Counted from the stretch's first letter, positions 43,725-53,491 are shown. The stretch is DNA of 64,000 nucleotides from a bacterium (GCA_020625875.1 JAHLAX010000048.1:1-64000), one strand, 5' to 3'. Notes: a model not told the origin generated them from the sequence alone. Translations and numbers: made by a program.

Positions 43725-44885
43725 ATGAATAATAATATCAAAATTACACCCGAAGGAACAAAGGACTATTTGTTCAAAGAGTGTACCGCGGTTAATTATG
43801 TTAGCAAAAAAATAGAAAAGGTTTTTCAAAATCATCAGTTTCATCAGGTTATTACGCCTTGTCTCGAGTTTTATGATTTGTTTGCCGCGGGTTCAGGCGG
43901 AATTGATCAGCAGAGTATGTTTAAGACAACTGATAACTCAGGCAGGATAGTTGTAGTAAGACCTGACTCTACGCTGCCTATCGCTCGTCTGGCGTCCACT
44001 AGACTTCAGAACGAGGTTTTTCCCGTAAGGCTCTATTACAATCAGCCTGTTTACAGAAATAATCCTGTTCTTACTGGTCGCTCAAACGAGATAATCCAGC
44101 TTGGAGTTGAGCTTATCGGTTCAAGCGGATTAAGAGCTGACATCGAAATTATCACAACCGCTGTCGAAAGTCTTGCAGCTATTTCTGACGATTTCAGACT
44201 TGAAATAGGTCACTCTATGATTTTCAGCGCTTTGTCTGATGAACTTGACGCTGATATTAATCAAAAAGAGCTGATTAAAACGTATATTGAGAACAAGAAT
44301 TATTCGGCGCTTAACGATTGTCTCGATAAACTTGAACAAAACGAAACAGTCTCCGCTATCCGCAAACTTCCTTCTTTATTTGGCAGTGATGAAGTTTTCG
44401 ATAAAGCTGAGAAGGTGATTAAATCCTCGAAAGCTCTCGATGCTTTAGCTTATCTTAAGGATTTATATAAAATGCTCTCAACACTGAATCTTGGTGATAA
44501 GCTCAGCCTTGACTTAGGTCTTGTACAGCGCAACGAGTATTACAGCGGCATAGTTTTTTCGGGATATATTCTGGGATTCGGCGACGCCGTTCTGTCGGGC
44601 GGTCGATATGATAAGATTATGGATAGCTTTGAAATCCCGACTGGCGCCGCGGGTTTCGCTATAAGTATAAATCGCATAGCCGAGAAAGCTCGTTATAAAT
44701 CACGCAGCAATATTCCCGAGGTGCTTGTTTACGCGAAATCCGACGATAACATTATGAAAGCGGTTGACTATACCGCTAAGCTTGTTAAACAGGGTATAAA
44801 AGCGCAGTTTTCTGATTTATCTGATGAAAACGAGGCGAGAGAATTCGCCGAAAAACTAGGTATTAAAAAAATAGAGGTAATATGA
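43725..44885 (+). CDS. hisZ: ATP phosphoribosyltransferase regulatory subunit
   Basis: HisZ is a histidyl-tRNA-synthetase-like protein that activates the short form of HisG. The 386-residue protein has class II motifs (TPCLEFYDLF, VVRPDSTLPIARLA, RYDKIMDSFE) but no anticodon-binding domain of a full synthetase. The class II synthetase-like QRNEYYSGIVFSGY region is present. The downstream HisG is the short form, which fits. The start ATG follows GAAGGAAAG. The stop overlaps the hisG ATG by four bases. Confidence 0.93.
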   Translation: MNNNIKITPEGTKDYLFKECTAVNYVSKKIEKVFQNHQFHQVITPCLEFYDLFAAGSGGIDQQSMFKTTDNSGRIVVVRPDSTLPIARLASTRLQNEVFPVRLYYNQPVYRNNPVLTGRSNEIIQLGVELIGSSGLRADIEIITTAVESLAAISDDFRLEIGHSMIFSALSDELDADINQKELIKTYIENKNYSALNDCLDKLEQNETVSAIRKLPSLFGSDEVFDKAEKVIKSSKALDALAYLKDLYKMLSTLNLGDKLSLDLGLVQRNEYYSGIVFSGYILGFGDAVLSGGRYDKIMDSFEIPTGAAGFAISINRIAEKARYKSRSNIPEVLVYAKSDDNIMKAVDYTAKLVKQGIKAQFSDLSDENEAREFAEKLGIKKIEVI

Positions 44886-45532
44886 AACCGCTTAGAATAG
44901 CCTTAACTAAAGGCAGACTTGAAAAGAAAACAATTGAATTATTTGAAAAGCTCAGCTATAACTGCGACGAAGTCCATAACAAAGGCAGAAAGCTGATTAT
45001 GAATATCGGCGACGGAGAGTTTGAGGTAGTACTCGCCAAAGCCGCTGATGTTATAACATATGTTGAACACGGTGTGTGTGACCTTGGCGTTGTCGGCAAG
45101 GACACTATTCTTGAGAACGGCACATCGTTTTATGAGCTTCTCGACTTAGGCTTCGGTAAATGCAGATTCGCTCTAGCTGCTAAGAAAAACACCGACTTCT
45201 TTCATGGCTATGGCGCTAAGACTGTCGCCACAAAATACCCGAACGTTACCCGAAAGTTTTTTGAAAACAAAAATATGGACGTTCGCGTAATCAAAATTGA
45301 GGGTTCAGTTGAGCTTGCTCCTCTTGTCGGACTCGCCGACGGTATTGTGGATATAGTTGAAACGGGTTCAACTCTTAAAGCAAATAACCTAGAGGTCAAG
45401 GAATATGTGACTGATATTTCAGCGCGATTAATAGCTAATATAGCGAGCCTTAAGCTCAGAAAGAACGAAATAGAAGAATTAGTCAGTAAAATGGAGGCTG
45501 TAACTACAGATGATAACAACGGTAAAAGCTAA
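44882..45532 (+). CDS. hisG: ATP phosphoribosyltransferase, short form
   Basis: HisG joins ATP and PRPP, the first step of histidine synthesis. At 216 residues it lacks the C-terminal regulatory domain of long HisG, so it needs HisZ, encoded just upstream. Motifs include ALTKGRLEKKTIELFE, GVCDLGVVGKD, and the PRPP-binding IVDIVETGSTLKANNL. Its last 23 bases overlap hisD. Confidence 0.96.
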   Translation: MKPLRIALTKGRLEKKTIELFEKLSYNCDEVHNKGRKLIMNIGDGEFEVVLAKAADVITYVEHGVCDLGVVGKDTILENGTSFYELLDLGFGKCRFALAAKKNTDFFHGYGAKTVATKYPNVTRKFFENKNMDVRVIKIEGSVELAPLVGLADGIVDIVETGSTLKANNLEVKEYVTDISARLIANIASLKLRKNEIEELVSKMEAVTTDDNNGKS

Positions 45533-46802
45533 TGGCAAGGACGAATACAGCTTTATAGAAACCCTTAAAGAACGCTCCCAGAGCGGCGCTAAGGATGTAA
45601 GCTCCATTGTCCTTGATATTATAAATAATGTTAAGCAAAACGGCGATAAGGCTGTTTATGACTATACTGTAAAGTTTGACGGCAAAGCGCCTGATAAGGT
45701 TGAAATCTCAAAAGAAGAAATTGACAATATTATCGCGAAGTGTGACAGCGACTATCTTGAAACAATCAGAAAAGCTGCCGCTAATATTGAGGATTTCCAT
45801 AAACGTCAGGTTCAGCAGTCATGGCTTACCACAAAAGAAAACGGCGTTATAATGGGACAGCGTGTCAGAGGTCTTGAAAGGGTAGGACTTTATGTGCCGG
45901 GCGGCACCGCGGCGTATCCTTCTTCTGTTTTGATGAACGCTATTCCCGCCAAGCTCGCTGGTTGCAAAGAGATTATTATGACTACGCCTCCCTCAAAGGA
46001 CGGCAAGCCTAATCCCGATATTATCGCCGCGGCTAAAATCGCGGGCGTTGACCGCGTATTTCTTATGGGCGGCGCTCAGGCTGTTGCCGCTCTCGCTTAC
46101 GGCACAAAGCAGGTTCCCAAGGTTGATAAAATTGTAGGGCCCGGAAATATCTTTGTAGCAACCGCGAAAAAGCTTCTCTACGGCGTAGTAGATATTGATA
46201 TGATTGCGGGCCCGAGCGAGATTCTTATTATCGCCGATAAAACCGCTGACGCAAAATATCTCGCGGCTGATTTGATGAGTCAGGCTGAGCATGACAGGCT
46301 TGCCAGTTCAATTTTGTTGACTGATTGTGAAGAATTGGCAGAGAGTGTAAAATCTGAGCTTAAGCGCCAGTGCGCTTATCTTGACCGTAAAGATATTATT
46401 GAAGAAAGCTTAAAGAACTACGGAGCTATTATTGTTTGCTCTGATATGAGCCAGGCGGTAGATTTCGCTAATGAGCTCGCTCCCGAGCATCTTGAGGTTT
46501 GCTGCGAGAATCCTATGGAGTATGTCGGCAAGCTCGATAACGCGGGCTCGGTATTCCTTGGAAACTTCAGTCCCGAGCCTTTGGGAGATTACTTCGCGGG
46601 ACCAAACCATGTGTTGCCGACCAGCGGTACGGCAAGATTTTTCAGCCCGTTGTCCGTTGACAGCTTTGTCAAAAAATCCAGCTTTATCTATTATACCGAG
46701 GACGCTCTCAGAGCTGATTCCGAGGATATTATCAGATTCGCTGAGACAGAGGGCTTGACCGCTCACGCTAATTCAATTAAAGTCAGATTTGAGGAATCAT
46801 AA
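45510..46802 (+). CDS. hisD: Histidinol dehydrogenase
   Basis: HisD oxidises histidinol to histidine with two NAD. The 430-residue protein has the zinc and catalytic landmarks of the family: YVPGGTAAYPSSVLMN, DKIVGPGNIFV, DMIAGPSEIL, MSQAEHD and NHVLPTSGTARF. Length is normal. It overlaps hisG by 23 bases and hisC by one base. Confidence 0.97.
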   Translation: MITTVKANGKDEYSFIETLKERSQSGAKDVSSIVLDIINNVKQNGDKAVYDYTVKFDGKAPDKVEISKEEIDNIIAKCDSDYLETIRKAAANIEDFHKRQVQQSWLTTKENGVIMGQRVRGLERVGLYVPGGTAAYPSSVLMNAIPAKLAGCKEIIMTTPPSKDGKPNPDIIAAAKIAGVDRVFLMGGAQAVAALAYGTKQVPKVDKIVGPGNIFVATAKKLLYGVVDIDMIAGPSEILIIADKTADAKYLAADLMSQAEHDRLASSILLTDCEELAESVKSELKRQCAYLDRKDIIEESLKNYGAIIVCSDMSQAVDFANELAPEHLEVCCENPMEYVGKLDNAGSVFLGNFSPEPLGDYFAGPNHVLPTSGTARFFSPLSVDSFVKKSSFIYYTEDALRADSEDIIRFAETEGLTAHANSIKVRFEES

Positions 46803-47878
46803 TGTCTTATGAGCTAAATGATAAGATTAAAAATTTAACACCTTATGAGCCGATTTCGGGTACATATGACATTCGTCTTGACGCTAATGAATCTACGTTG
46901 AATTACTCGCCCGAGCTTTTGTCTATGGTTCACAAGGTGGTAGATAATCTCGATTTTAATCGCTATCCAGATCCGACATGTCTTAAACTACGTAAGTCCT
47001 TCGCTGATTTTTACGGGATTGATTATAAAAATGTAACGGTCGGTAACGGCTCGGACGAGTTGATTTTTCTGATAGAATCCGCTTTTTTGAAACGCGGGGA
47101 AAAACTCCTTGTCGCTTCGCCTGATTTCAGTATGTACGAGTTTTACGGCTCAATAAGTGAAAATCCCGCTGTCAGATATTTAAAGAACAGCGAGCTGAAT
47201 ATTGATGTTGATAATCTTATTGACACTGTTAATCAGAACGATATAAAGCTTGTTATTTTTTCTAATCCCTGCAATCCTACTGGACAGGGTATGAATAAAG
47301 CCGATTGCAAAAAGCTTATTAAAAGCGTCAGCTCTCTTGTTGTGCTTGATGAGGCGTATATGGATTTCTGGAGCGAGGAGCAAAGTCTTTTAAATAACGT
47401 GGGTAGTTATGATAATCTCATCGTTTTTCGTACAGCGTCAAAGGCTATGGGATCCGCGGCGTTAAGGCTGGGTTTTGCTGTAGCTAACGAAAACATATCG
47501 AGAGCAATTGCCGCCGTAAAATCGCCATATAACGTAAACTCGCTTTCTCAGGCAATTGGATTCGAGCTGTATAAAAACAAGGATTATTTAAATAATAGGA
47601 TTAAAACTATTGTCGAAAATACTACCTTGTTGTATAATGAGCTGAAAAGGCTCGGAGAATTAACAGATGACTTCATTGTTTATCCCACAAAAACCAACTT
47701 TGTGTTTGTGAGAACATCCTTCTCAAAGGATTTGTGGGAATACCTGAAAGCAAATTCTGTCGCTGTCCGCTATATGGGCGAATATATCAGAATTACAGCG
47801 GGTACTAAAGAAGAAATAAAAGATGTGATAAGCTTAATAGAAAAATACTTTGGAGAAGAATTATGCGTAAAGCTTTAA
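46802..47878 (+). CDS. hisC: Histidinol-phosphate aminotransferase
   Basis: HisC is a PLP aminotransferase that makes histidinol phosphate. The 358-residue class I/II protein begins with LTPYEPISGTYDIRLDANES. It has VGNGSDELIFL, SNPCNPTGQ, VLDEAYMDF and the PLP-lysine region RTASKAMGSAALRLGF. It overlaps hisB by 16 bases, which couples their translation. Confidence 0.95.
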   Translation: MSYELNDKIKNLTPYEPISGTYDIRLDANESTLNYSPELLSMVHKVVDNLDFNRYPDPTCLKLRKSFADFYGIDYKNVTVGNGSDELIFLIESAFLKRGEKLLVASPDFSMYEFYGSISENPAVRYLKNSELNIDVDNLIDTVNQNDIKLVIFSNPCNPTGQGMNKADCKKLIKSVSSLVVLDEAYMDFWSEEQSLLNNVGSYDNLIVFRTASKAMGSAALRLGFAVANENISRAIAAVKSPYNVNSLSQAIGFELYKNKDYLNNRIKTIVENTTLLYNELKRLGELTDDFIVYPTKTNFVFVRTSFSKDLWEYLKANSVAVRYMGEYIRITAGTKEEIKDVISLIEKYFGEELCVKL

Positions 47879-48441
47879 TCGAAAGAAAAACTAAAGAAAC
47901 TGACATATCTCTTGATTTATGTCTTGACGGTGGAGAAGTCAACATTGATACAGGTATCGGCTTTTTTGACCATATGCTAAACTCGTTCGCTGTTCACGGT
48001 GGATTTGGCTTGAATGTTAGCGTTAAAGGCGATTTGAATGTTGACGACCACCATACAGTTGAGGACACGGGTATCGCTTTAGGCTCCGCTTTTAAAGAAG
48101 CGTTGGGGGACAAGGGCTCAATTGAGCGCTTCGGCAGCTTTTATGTTCCGATGGACGAGGCTCTCGCGTTCGCTTCAGTAGATGTCAGCGGCAGACCGTT
48201 TTTGGTGTTCGACGCGGATTTTCCTCAAGAGAAGTGCGGGGACTATACCGCTGCTCTAACTGTGGAGTTTATGCGCGCATTCGCGTTTAACGCGGGTATT
48301 ACACTTCACGTTAAATCTTTGTATGGATACAATTCTCATCATATAGTCGAAGCCATATATAAGGCTGTAGCTCACGCTATGAGATTAGCTGTTAAGAAAA
48401 ATAACTCAGGCGAAGTTCTTTCAACAAAAGGAGTACTATAA
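47863..48441 (+). CDS. hisB: Imidazoleglycerol-phosphate dehydratase
   Basis: HisB dehydrates imidazole glycerol phosphate. The 192-residue protein is the stand-alone dehydratase with metal-binding motifs FFDHMLNSFAVHGGF, DDHHTVEDTGIALG and SHHIVEAIYKA. There is no N-terminal histidinol-phosphatase domain, so that step must be encoded elsewhere. The stop shares one base with the hisA ATG. In many operons hisH follows here; it is absent. Confidence 0.97.
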   Translation: MRKALIERKTKETDISLDLCLDGGEVNIDTGIGFFDHMLNSFAVHGGFGLNVSVKGDLNVDDHHTVEDTGIALGSAFKEALGDKGSIERFGSFYVPMDEALAFASVDVSGRPFLVFDADFPQEKCGDYTAALTVEFMRAFAFNAGITLHVKSLYGYNSHHIVEAIYKAVAHAMRLAVKKNNSGEVLSTKGVL

Positions 48442-49163
48442 TGATAGTTTTACCCGCAATTGATATAAAAGACGGTAACTGCGTCAGACTATTCAAGGGC
48501 GACTTTTCAACAGTTTCAAAGGTTGCCGATGACCCTTATCAGGTCGCTCAGCGTTTTATTGACGCGGGCGCTCAGTGGATGCATATGGTTGACCTTGACG
48601 GAGCGAAGGACGGTAAGCTTATCAATTCAGAGCTGATTATTGATGTCGCTAAATCCTTTGACATCAAGGTCGAAGTCGGCGGTGGAATCCGTGATATGAA
48701 TCGTATTGAGCATTATCTTGAAAACGGTGTTGACCGTGTTATTCTCGGCTCAGCCGCTGTCAATGACCAGAGCTTTGTTATTGACGCTGTTAATAACTTT
48801 GATGATCAGGTTGCTGTCGGTATTGACGCGAAAGACGGTATTGTCCGCGCTCAGGGCTGGACAGATAAGTCCGAGATAAACTATCTTGACCTCGCTAAAC
48901 AGATGGAAAGCATCGGCGTAAAAACGATTATATTCACTGATATTGATCAGGACGGTACTCTTTCCGGACCTAATCTTGTTCAGCTTGATAAATTAAGAAG
49001 CGCTGTAAGCTGTGATATTATAGCGAGCGGCGGTGTTTCAAATATAAAAGACATTATCAATCTTAACTCTCTCAATATCTATGGAGCAATAACTGGTAAG
49101 GCTATATATACAGGCAGCCTTGACCTCAGAATGGCTATTCAATTAGCCGAAAAGGTGTCGTAA
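48441..49163 (+). CDS. hisA: ProFAR isomerase (HisA)
   Basis: HisA is the (beta-alpha)8-barrel isomerase that opens the ribose of ProFAR. The 240-residue protein has the N-terminal catalytic Asp in [23 protein letters not shown], and the second phosphate site IIASGGVSN with the catalytic Asp in [14 protein letters not shown]. The N-terminal LPAIDI and the mid motif mark it as HisA rather than HisF. It is the only barrel enzyme in the operon. One base separates it from hisI. Confidence 0.96.
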   Translation: MIVLPAIDIKDGNCVRLFKGDFSTVSKVADDPYQVAQRFIDAGAQWMHMVDLDGAKDGKLINSELIIDVAKSFDIKVEVGGGIRDMNRIEHYLENGVDRVILGSAAVNDQSFVIDAVNNFDDQVAVGIDAKDGIVRAQGWTDKSEINYLDLAKQMESIGVKTIIFTDIDQDGTLSGPNLVQLDKLRSAVSCDIIASGGVSNIKDIINLNSLNIYGAITGKAIYTGSLDLRMAIQLAEKVS

Positions 49164-49164
49164 T

Positions 49165-49491
49165 ATGGATTTTGAAAAGTATTTTAAAAAATCAGATTTA
49201 ATCCCGACTATTATTCAGGAAAAATCTACAGGCGAAGTGCTTATGCTTGCGTATATGAACCGTGAGTCGATGCAAAAGACCTTGGAGACAGGCTTTACGT
49301 GGTTCTATTCAAGAAGCCGTCAGGAGCTTTGGAACAAAGGAGCGACCTCGGGGCATTTTCAAAAGGTGATTGATATTTTTTCGGATTGTGATGACGATAC
49401 CATTCTAATTACTGTCGAGCAGACTGGCGCTGCCTGCCACACAGGTCATCATTCCTGCTTTTTTAATAAAATCAAAAGTTTTGAGGTATAA
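49165..49491 (+). CDS. hisI: Phosphoribosyl-AMP cyclohydrolase
   Basis: HisI opens the adenine ring of PR-AMP. The 108-residue protein has the family motifs [32 protein letters not shown] and the metal-binding [21 protein letters not shown] (quoted in part). It is separate from hisE, unlike the fused HisIE of many bacteria. It is placed four bases before hisE. Confidence 0.97.
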   Translation: MDFEKYFKKSDLIPTIIQEKSTGEVLMLAYMNRESMQKTLETGFTWFYSRSRQELWNKGATSGHFQKVIDIFSDCDDDTILITVEQTGAACHTGHHSCFFNKIKSFEV

Positions 49492-49495
49492 ACAT

Positions 49496-49825
49496 ATGGA
49501 TGATAAAGTTTTACAGGCGCTGTATGACACAGTGCTCAGCCGAAAAGAGAATAAACAAGAGGGTTCTTATACCTGCTACTTATTTGAAAAGGGTATTGAT
49601 AAAATTTTGAAAAAGGTCGGCGAAGAGTGCAGCGAAACTATTATAGCCGCCAAGAATAACGACAACAGCGAGACTGTCTATGAGATTTCGGACCTTATTT
49701 ATCACCTTATGGTTATGATGGTAGAGCAGGGCATCACTCTTGATGAAGTTCTCGCGGAGCTTGATAAACGCAGCGAAAAAACAGGCAACCTTAAAAAGTT
49801 TCACGAAGTAGACAAAAATACATAA
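49496..49825 (+). CDS. hisE: Phosphoribosyl-ATP pyrophosphohydrolase
   Basis: HisE removes pyrophosphate from PR-ATP. The protein is 109 residues from ATG 49496; an upstream TTG at 49481 would overlap hisI and its ribosome-binding GAGG. The MazG-like helical fold shows KKVGEECSETIIAAKNND and EISDLIYHLMVMM. It is the last gene of the operon and is followed by a GC-rich hairpin. Confidence 0.95.
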   Translation: MDDKVLQALYDTVLSRKENKQEGSYTCYLFEKGIDKILKKVGEECSETIIAAKNNDNSETVYEISDLIYHLMVMMVEQGITLDEVLAELDKRSEKTGNLKKFHEVDKNT

Positions 49826-49832
49826 TAAAAAT

Positions 49833-49860
49833 GGCGCCTCTTTGAAGGCGCCGCTCTTTT
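49833..49860 (+). terminator. Terminator of the histidine operon
   Basis: A 7-bp stem (GGCGCCT 49833-49839 with AGGCGCC 49846-49852) is followed by GCTCTTTT. Confidence 0.8.
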
Positions 49861-49872
49861 AAAGGACTATAT

Positions 49873-51165
49873 ATGAATTTTAATATAATTACACTTGGCT
49901 GCAAGGTCAATCAGTATGAAAGCCAGATGATGACCGAGCTTCTTAAAAGCAACGGTTTTACTCTATCGTCAGATAAAGACAAGGCTGACATCACAATAAT
50001 TAATACCTGTACCGTTACAGCTGTGACAGACGCTAAAAACCGAAAAATAATCCATAAAACACGCCGCAATAATCCTGACGGTATTATTGTTCTCACAGGC
50101 TGTATGCCACAGGCGTTCCCCGACAGAACCACGGACTTTGACGGGTGCGATATAGTGTTGGGTAATAAGCGTCGTAAAATGCTTGTTGATTCTATTAACG
50201 AGTTTTTAACTACACATCAGCAGATTATAAATATTGAAACTCACGATAATAAAAACGCTGAATATGAAAGTTTTACTGTTCAGAATTTTGAAGGTCATAC
50301 TCGCGCGTTTGTCAAGATTGAGGACGGCTGCAACCGCTTTTGCTCATATTGTATTATTCCATACGCAAGAGGCAGAGTGCGCAGCAAGAGACCCGAGGAT
50401 ATTAAGACAGAGATTGAAAATCTCGCTCAGAATAGCTATAAGGAAATTGTGCTTGTCGGTATTAATTTGTCCGCTTACGGTCAGGGAAAGAGTTTTAACC
50501 TAGCCGACGCTGTTGATATAGCATGCTCCGTTGACGGGATAGAGCGCGTCAGGCTCGGCTCTTTTGAGCCCGAGATGATGTATAAGGAATTAATTGAGAG
50601 ATTTTCGCGTCAGGAAAAATTCTGCCCGCAGTTTCATCTTTCGCTTCAAAGCGGTTGTAACGCTACGTTAAAGCGTATGCGCCGTCAGTATGACTGCGAC
50701 GAATACCTCAGAATAGTCGAAACTCTGCGTAATAACTTTGATAACGCGTCTATCACAACCGATGTTATGGTGGGCTTCGCGGGCGAGACTGACGAAGAAT
50801 TCAACGAGAGCCTTGAGTTTGTTAAGAAAGTCGGCTTCTCAAAGGTCCATGTTTTTCCGTATTCTCAGCGCAAGGGCACGTTAGCCGATAAGATGGACAA
50901 TCAAATTGACCCGAAAACCAAAGACGCTCGTTCAAAGCTTATGACCAAAGAATGTGATATTCTTCGAAAAAACTTCTTTGAATCGCAGGTCGGCTTGACC
51001 GAAACTGTCCTCGTGGAACGTTTCAGAAACAACGAATACTATGAAGGCTATACAATGAATTACACGCCCGTCAGAATATACTGCGAGAATATTCCGACAG
51101 GCGAGATTGTAAATGTAAAGCTCACAGAAGCTTTTGATGATTATTGTGTTGGTGAGTTAGTTTAG
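49873..51165 (+). CDS. mtaB: tRNA t6A37 methylthiotransferase
   Basis: MtaB adds a methylthio group to t6A at position 37 of some tRNAs. The 430-residue radical-SAM enzyme has the N-terminal UPF0004 domain (LGCKVNQYESQMM, INTCTVTAVTDAK). The radical-SAM cysteines follow in CNRFCSYCIIPYARG (about C153, C157, C160), and a C-terminal TRAM-like domain ends the protein. The CKVNQYE form is typical of MtaB rather than MiaB. Its last nine bases overlap the convergent GH10-like gene. Confidence 0.94.
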   Translation: MNFNIITLGCKVNQYESQMMTELLKSNGFTLSSDKDKADITIINTCTVTAVTDAKNRKIIHKTRRNNPDGIIVLTGCMPQAFPDRTTDFDGCDIVLGNKRRKMLVDSINEFLTTHQQIINIETHDNKNAEYESFTVQNFEGHTRAFVKIEDGCNRFCSYCIIPYARGRVRSKRPEDIKTEIENLAQNSYKEIVLVGINLSAYGQGKSFNLADAVDIACSVDGIERVRLGSFEPEMMYKELIERFSRQEKFCPQFHLSLQSGCNATLKRMRRQYDCDEYLRIVETLRNNFDNASITTDVMVGFAGETDEEFNESLEFVKKVGFSKVHVFPYSQRKGTLADKMDNQIDPKTKDARSKLMTKECDILRKNFFESQVGLTETVLVERFRNNEYYEGYTMNYTPVRIYCENIPTGEIVNVKLTEAFDDYCVGELV

Positions 51166-52350
51166 TTCATTTATAAAGCTTTTGACTTCTTTTTGAGCGT
51201 CTTTTCTTATTAAATCAGCGTAGCTGTAGAAGATTACGCCTTTAAGATTATTCTTTCTGACAAGCTCCAGCTCGTTTTTGAGAATGTTATTTCTGCTTAA
51301 CCATGTACCTGAATCGCTGTCGGTTCCCACTTTATAGCCCGCTAAACCGATGTACAGTTTTACGCTTTCGTTGTATTCAAGCGATTTCCATATTTTAAGC
51401 GCGTCCTTGAATTTCAGCGCGGGATTATCCAGACTATAATATAGCTGCGGACAAATAAAATCTACATAGCCGTACTGTGAGCACCAGCTTTTAACATCAG
51501 CGTACATTTCATAGTCGTTTTCAATGTTGCCCTGCGGCGAGATTGAAAACAGCTTTCCGTACTTATGGCATATACTGAAACAATCCGCGACCAGAGTGTT
51601 TACATTAGCTATACGCCATTCATCGAGGGGCAGGGCATTTTCTTTCAGCTTGCTTCTGTAGTTCTTATACTGCTTTTTATCGATGCTTTTACTATCACTC
51701 GGATAGAAGTAGTCATCGAATTGAACGCCGTCAACGTCATAATTCTCAACAATTTCTCTGACGCCGTTTTCAATAAGAGTTCTGGCTTTTTTGAGCGCGG
51801 GGTTAAGATAGATGTTGCCGTTTACCTTTACGCCGAGGCTTTTGTCCTTAACATAAGGATTATCTTGACTTAACTTTTGTCCGCCCTTGTGCTTTATTCT
51901 GTAGGGGTTCACCCAGACGTGAATCTTAAGCCCGAGCTTGTGCGAGTACTCAACCATATATTTAAGCGCGTCATAGCCTACGTTTTTTCCTTGTTTTCCC
52001 GACAGAATATGAGAGTTTGGGTAATACTTCGATTTATACAAAGCGTCTGAGAACGGTCTTATGTGCACTATAAGAGTGTTAAAATTATTGTTTTTAGCGT
52101 TTTCGGCTATTCTGTTAAACTTATTCATAAAGCTCTTTAACGAATAGTCCGTGCCGCTCATATCAAGGTCCATATATGTAACCCAAAGTCCTCGCGTTTC
52201 CTCATCGCTTATGACGACAGTTTTAATCACTTTATCGCTTTTCTTTTTAACGCTCGTCTCTTTTGGGTTTAAATTCGAAACCGCCAGAAGCGCTATCAGC
52301 ATAATAACAGCAATTATTATAGGAATATTATTTTTAATTCTTTTTTTCAT
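51157..52350 (-). CDS. GH10-like (PF02638) extracytoplasmic glycosidase-like protein
   Basis: The protein is 397 residues from ATG 52350, which follows a GAGGT spaced six bases; an ATG four codons upstream would include that site. One N-terminal membrane or signal segment (about residues 8-26) is followed by the glycosyl-hydrolase-like barrel: ETRGLWVTYMDLD, TLIVHIRPFSDALYKSKY, HVWVNPYRI, VDGVQFDDYFYP and YVDFICPQLYYS. The family is also called DUF187 or FenI-like and may act on peptidoglycan or other glycans; the substrate is not known. It is convergent with mtaB (nine-base overlap) and divergent from the DUF1294 gene. Confidence 0.88.
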   Translation of the reverse strand: MKKRIKNNIPIIIAVIMLIALLAVSNLNPKETSVKKKSDKVIKTVVISDEETRGLWVTYMDLDMSGTDYSLKSFMNKFNRIAENAKNNNFNTLIVHIRPFSDALYKSKYYPNSHILSGKQGKNVGYDALKYMVEYSHKLGLKIHVWVNPYRIKHKGGQKLSQDNPYVKDKSLGVKVNGNIYLNPALKKARTLIENGVREIVENYDVDGVQFDDYFYPSDSKSIDKKQYKNYRSKLKENALPLDEWRIANVNTLVADCFSICHKYGKLFSISPQGNIENDYEMYADVKSWCSQYGYVDFICPQLYYSLDNPALKFKDALKIWKSLEYNESVKLYIGLAGYKVGTDSDSGTWLSRNNILKNELELVRKNNLKGVIFYSYADLIRKDAQKEVKSFINELN

Positions 52351-52363
52351 TTTTGACCTCATT

Positions 52364-52633
52364 ATGAAATATTTTATTATTTATTTGATTATCATCAATA
52401 TTATCGCGGTTATTGTTACAATCGTTGATAAGATAAAAGCTAAATACCATAAGTGGCGCGTCAGCGAAGCCGCTCTGCTGATAATCTCTGCTTTGTGCGG
52501 TTCTGTGGGTATGTATATCACAATGCTGATTATCCGCCACAAAACCCGAAAACTTAAGTTTATGCTTGGTATACCGCTGATTTTCATTGTAGAGTTCGCG
52601 GCTTTTCTTTTGGTGATGAATTATGTCTTCTAA
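52364..52633 (+). CDS. DUF1294 small membrane protein
   Basis: The 89-residue protein has about three membrane segments and the family pattern YHKWRVSEAALLIISALCGSVG. The start is ATG 52364; a longer open frame from 52151 is antisense to the GH10-like gene and is not used. No clear Shine-Dalgarno precedes the ATG, and the gap to the divergent gene is only 13 bases, so its promoter must lie inside that gene. It overlaps the RluA-family gene by 11 bases. Function is unknown. Confidence 0.78.
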   Translation: MKYFIIYLIIINIIAVIVTIVDKIKAKYHKWRVSEAALLIISALCGSVGMYITMLIIRHKTRKLKFMLGIPLIFIVEFAAFLLVMNYVF

Positions 52634-53483
52634 ACAGCTTTTATTTACTGTTCCCGATGACTGCGAAGGTATGAAATTACGAACATATCTTAGAAAAAAG
52701 TGCGGTGTTTCCGCTCGTATAATAACACTCCTTAAGCGAGAAAAAGACGGAATTTTGAGGGATAATAAAATTATCAGAACTGTTGATACAATAAATAGCG
52801 GAGATATAATCATTCTGAATCTACCCGATGATAAAAACGAAATTACTCCGATTAAAGGCGATTTAAAGGTGCTATTTGAGGATGATTATATTATCGCGAT
52901 TGATAAGCCCGCGGGGATGCCTGTGCATCCTACCAAGGTGCATCAGCTGGATACTCTCGCCAATATTCTGAAATACATACAGAACGAGAGGGGAGAGAGC
53001 TACACTTTCCGCGCCGTTAACCGTCTTGATAAGGATACTTCTGGTATTGTCCTGATTGCCAAAGATAAATATACCGCTACCGCGCTTCAAAACAGCGTTG
53101 ATAAAACATACTTAGCGGTATGTGAGGGTGTTATTACGGAAAGCGGAACTATTGATAAACCTATAGGTCTTAAAGATGGTCATACCGTTCAGCGAGAGGT
53201 GAGAGCGGACGGCAAACACGCAGTAACCCACTTTGCTCCGCTTAAAAACAATGGAGCTCATACCTTGCTCAAGATAACGCTCGAAACAGGCAGAACCCAC
53301 CAGATTCGCTGCCATATGGCGAGTATAGGGCATCCGCTCGCGGGCGACGATATGTACGGCGGCAGTCTTGATTATATAAAGCGTCAGGCTCTGCACTGCG
53401 AGAGCGTAAGCTTTGTTCATCCTATCACAAATGAAAATATCGTGATTAACAGTGACTTGCCTGAAGATATAAAAAGCATATAA
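52623..53483 (+). CDS. RluA-family RNA pseudouridine synthase
   Basis: The 286-residue protein has an N-terminal S4-like region (about residues 8-70) and an RluA/RluD catalytic domain. The catalytic Asp lies in NRLDKDTSG (about residue 136), with IDKPAGMPVHPT and LETGRTHQIRCHMASIGHPL (quoted at the family sites). These enzymes isomerise uridine in rRNA or tRNA; the exact target cannot be read. The start overlaps the DUF1294 gene. It ends before a bidirectional hairpin. Confidence 0.92.
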   Translation: MSSKQLLFTVPDDCEGMKLRTYLRKKCGVSARIITLLKREKDGILRDNKIIRTVDTINSGDIIILNLPDDKNEITPIKGDLKVLFEDDYIIAIDKPAGMPVHPTKVHQLDTLANILKYIQNERGESYTFRAVNRLDKDTSGIVLIAKDKYTATALQNSVDKTYLAVCEGVITESGTIDKPIGLKDGHTVQREVRADGKHAVTHFAPLKNNGAHTLLKITLETGRTHQIRCHMASIGHPLAGDDMYGGSLDYIKRQALHCESVSFVHPITNENIVINSDLPEDIKSI

Positions 53484-53491
53484 TATAATTA

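Noticed and set aside
52151-52363. Upstream extension of the DUF1294 gene
   Set aside because: It is antisense to the conserved N-terminal part of the GH10-like gene; the family match starts at ATG 52364.
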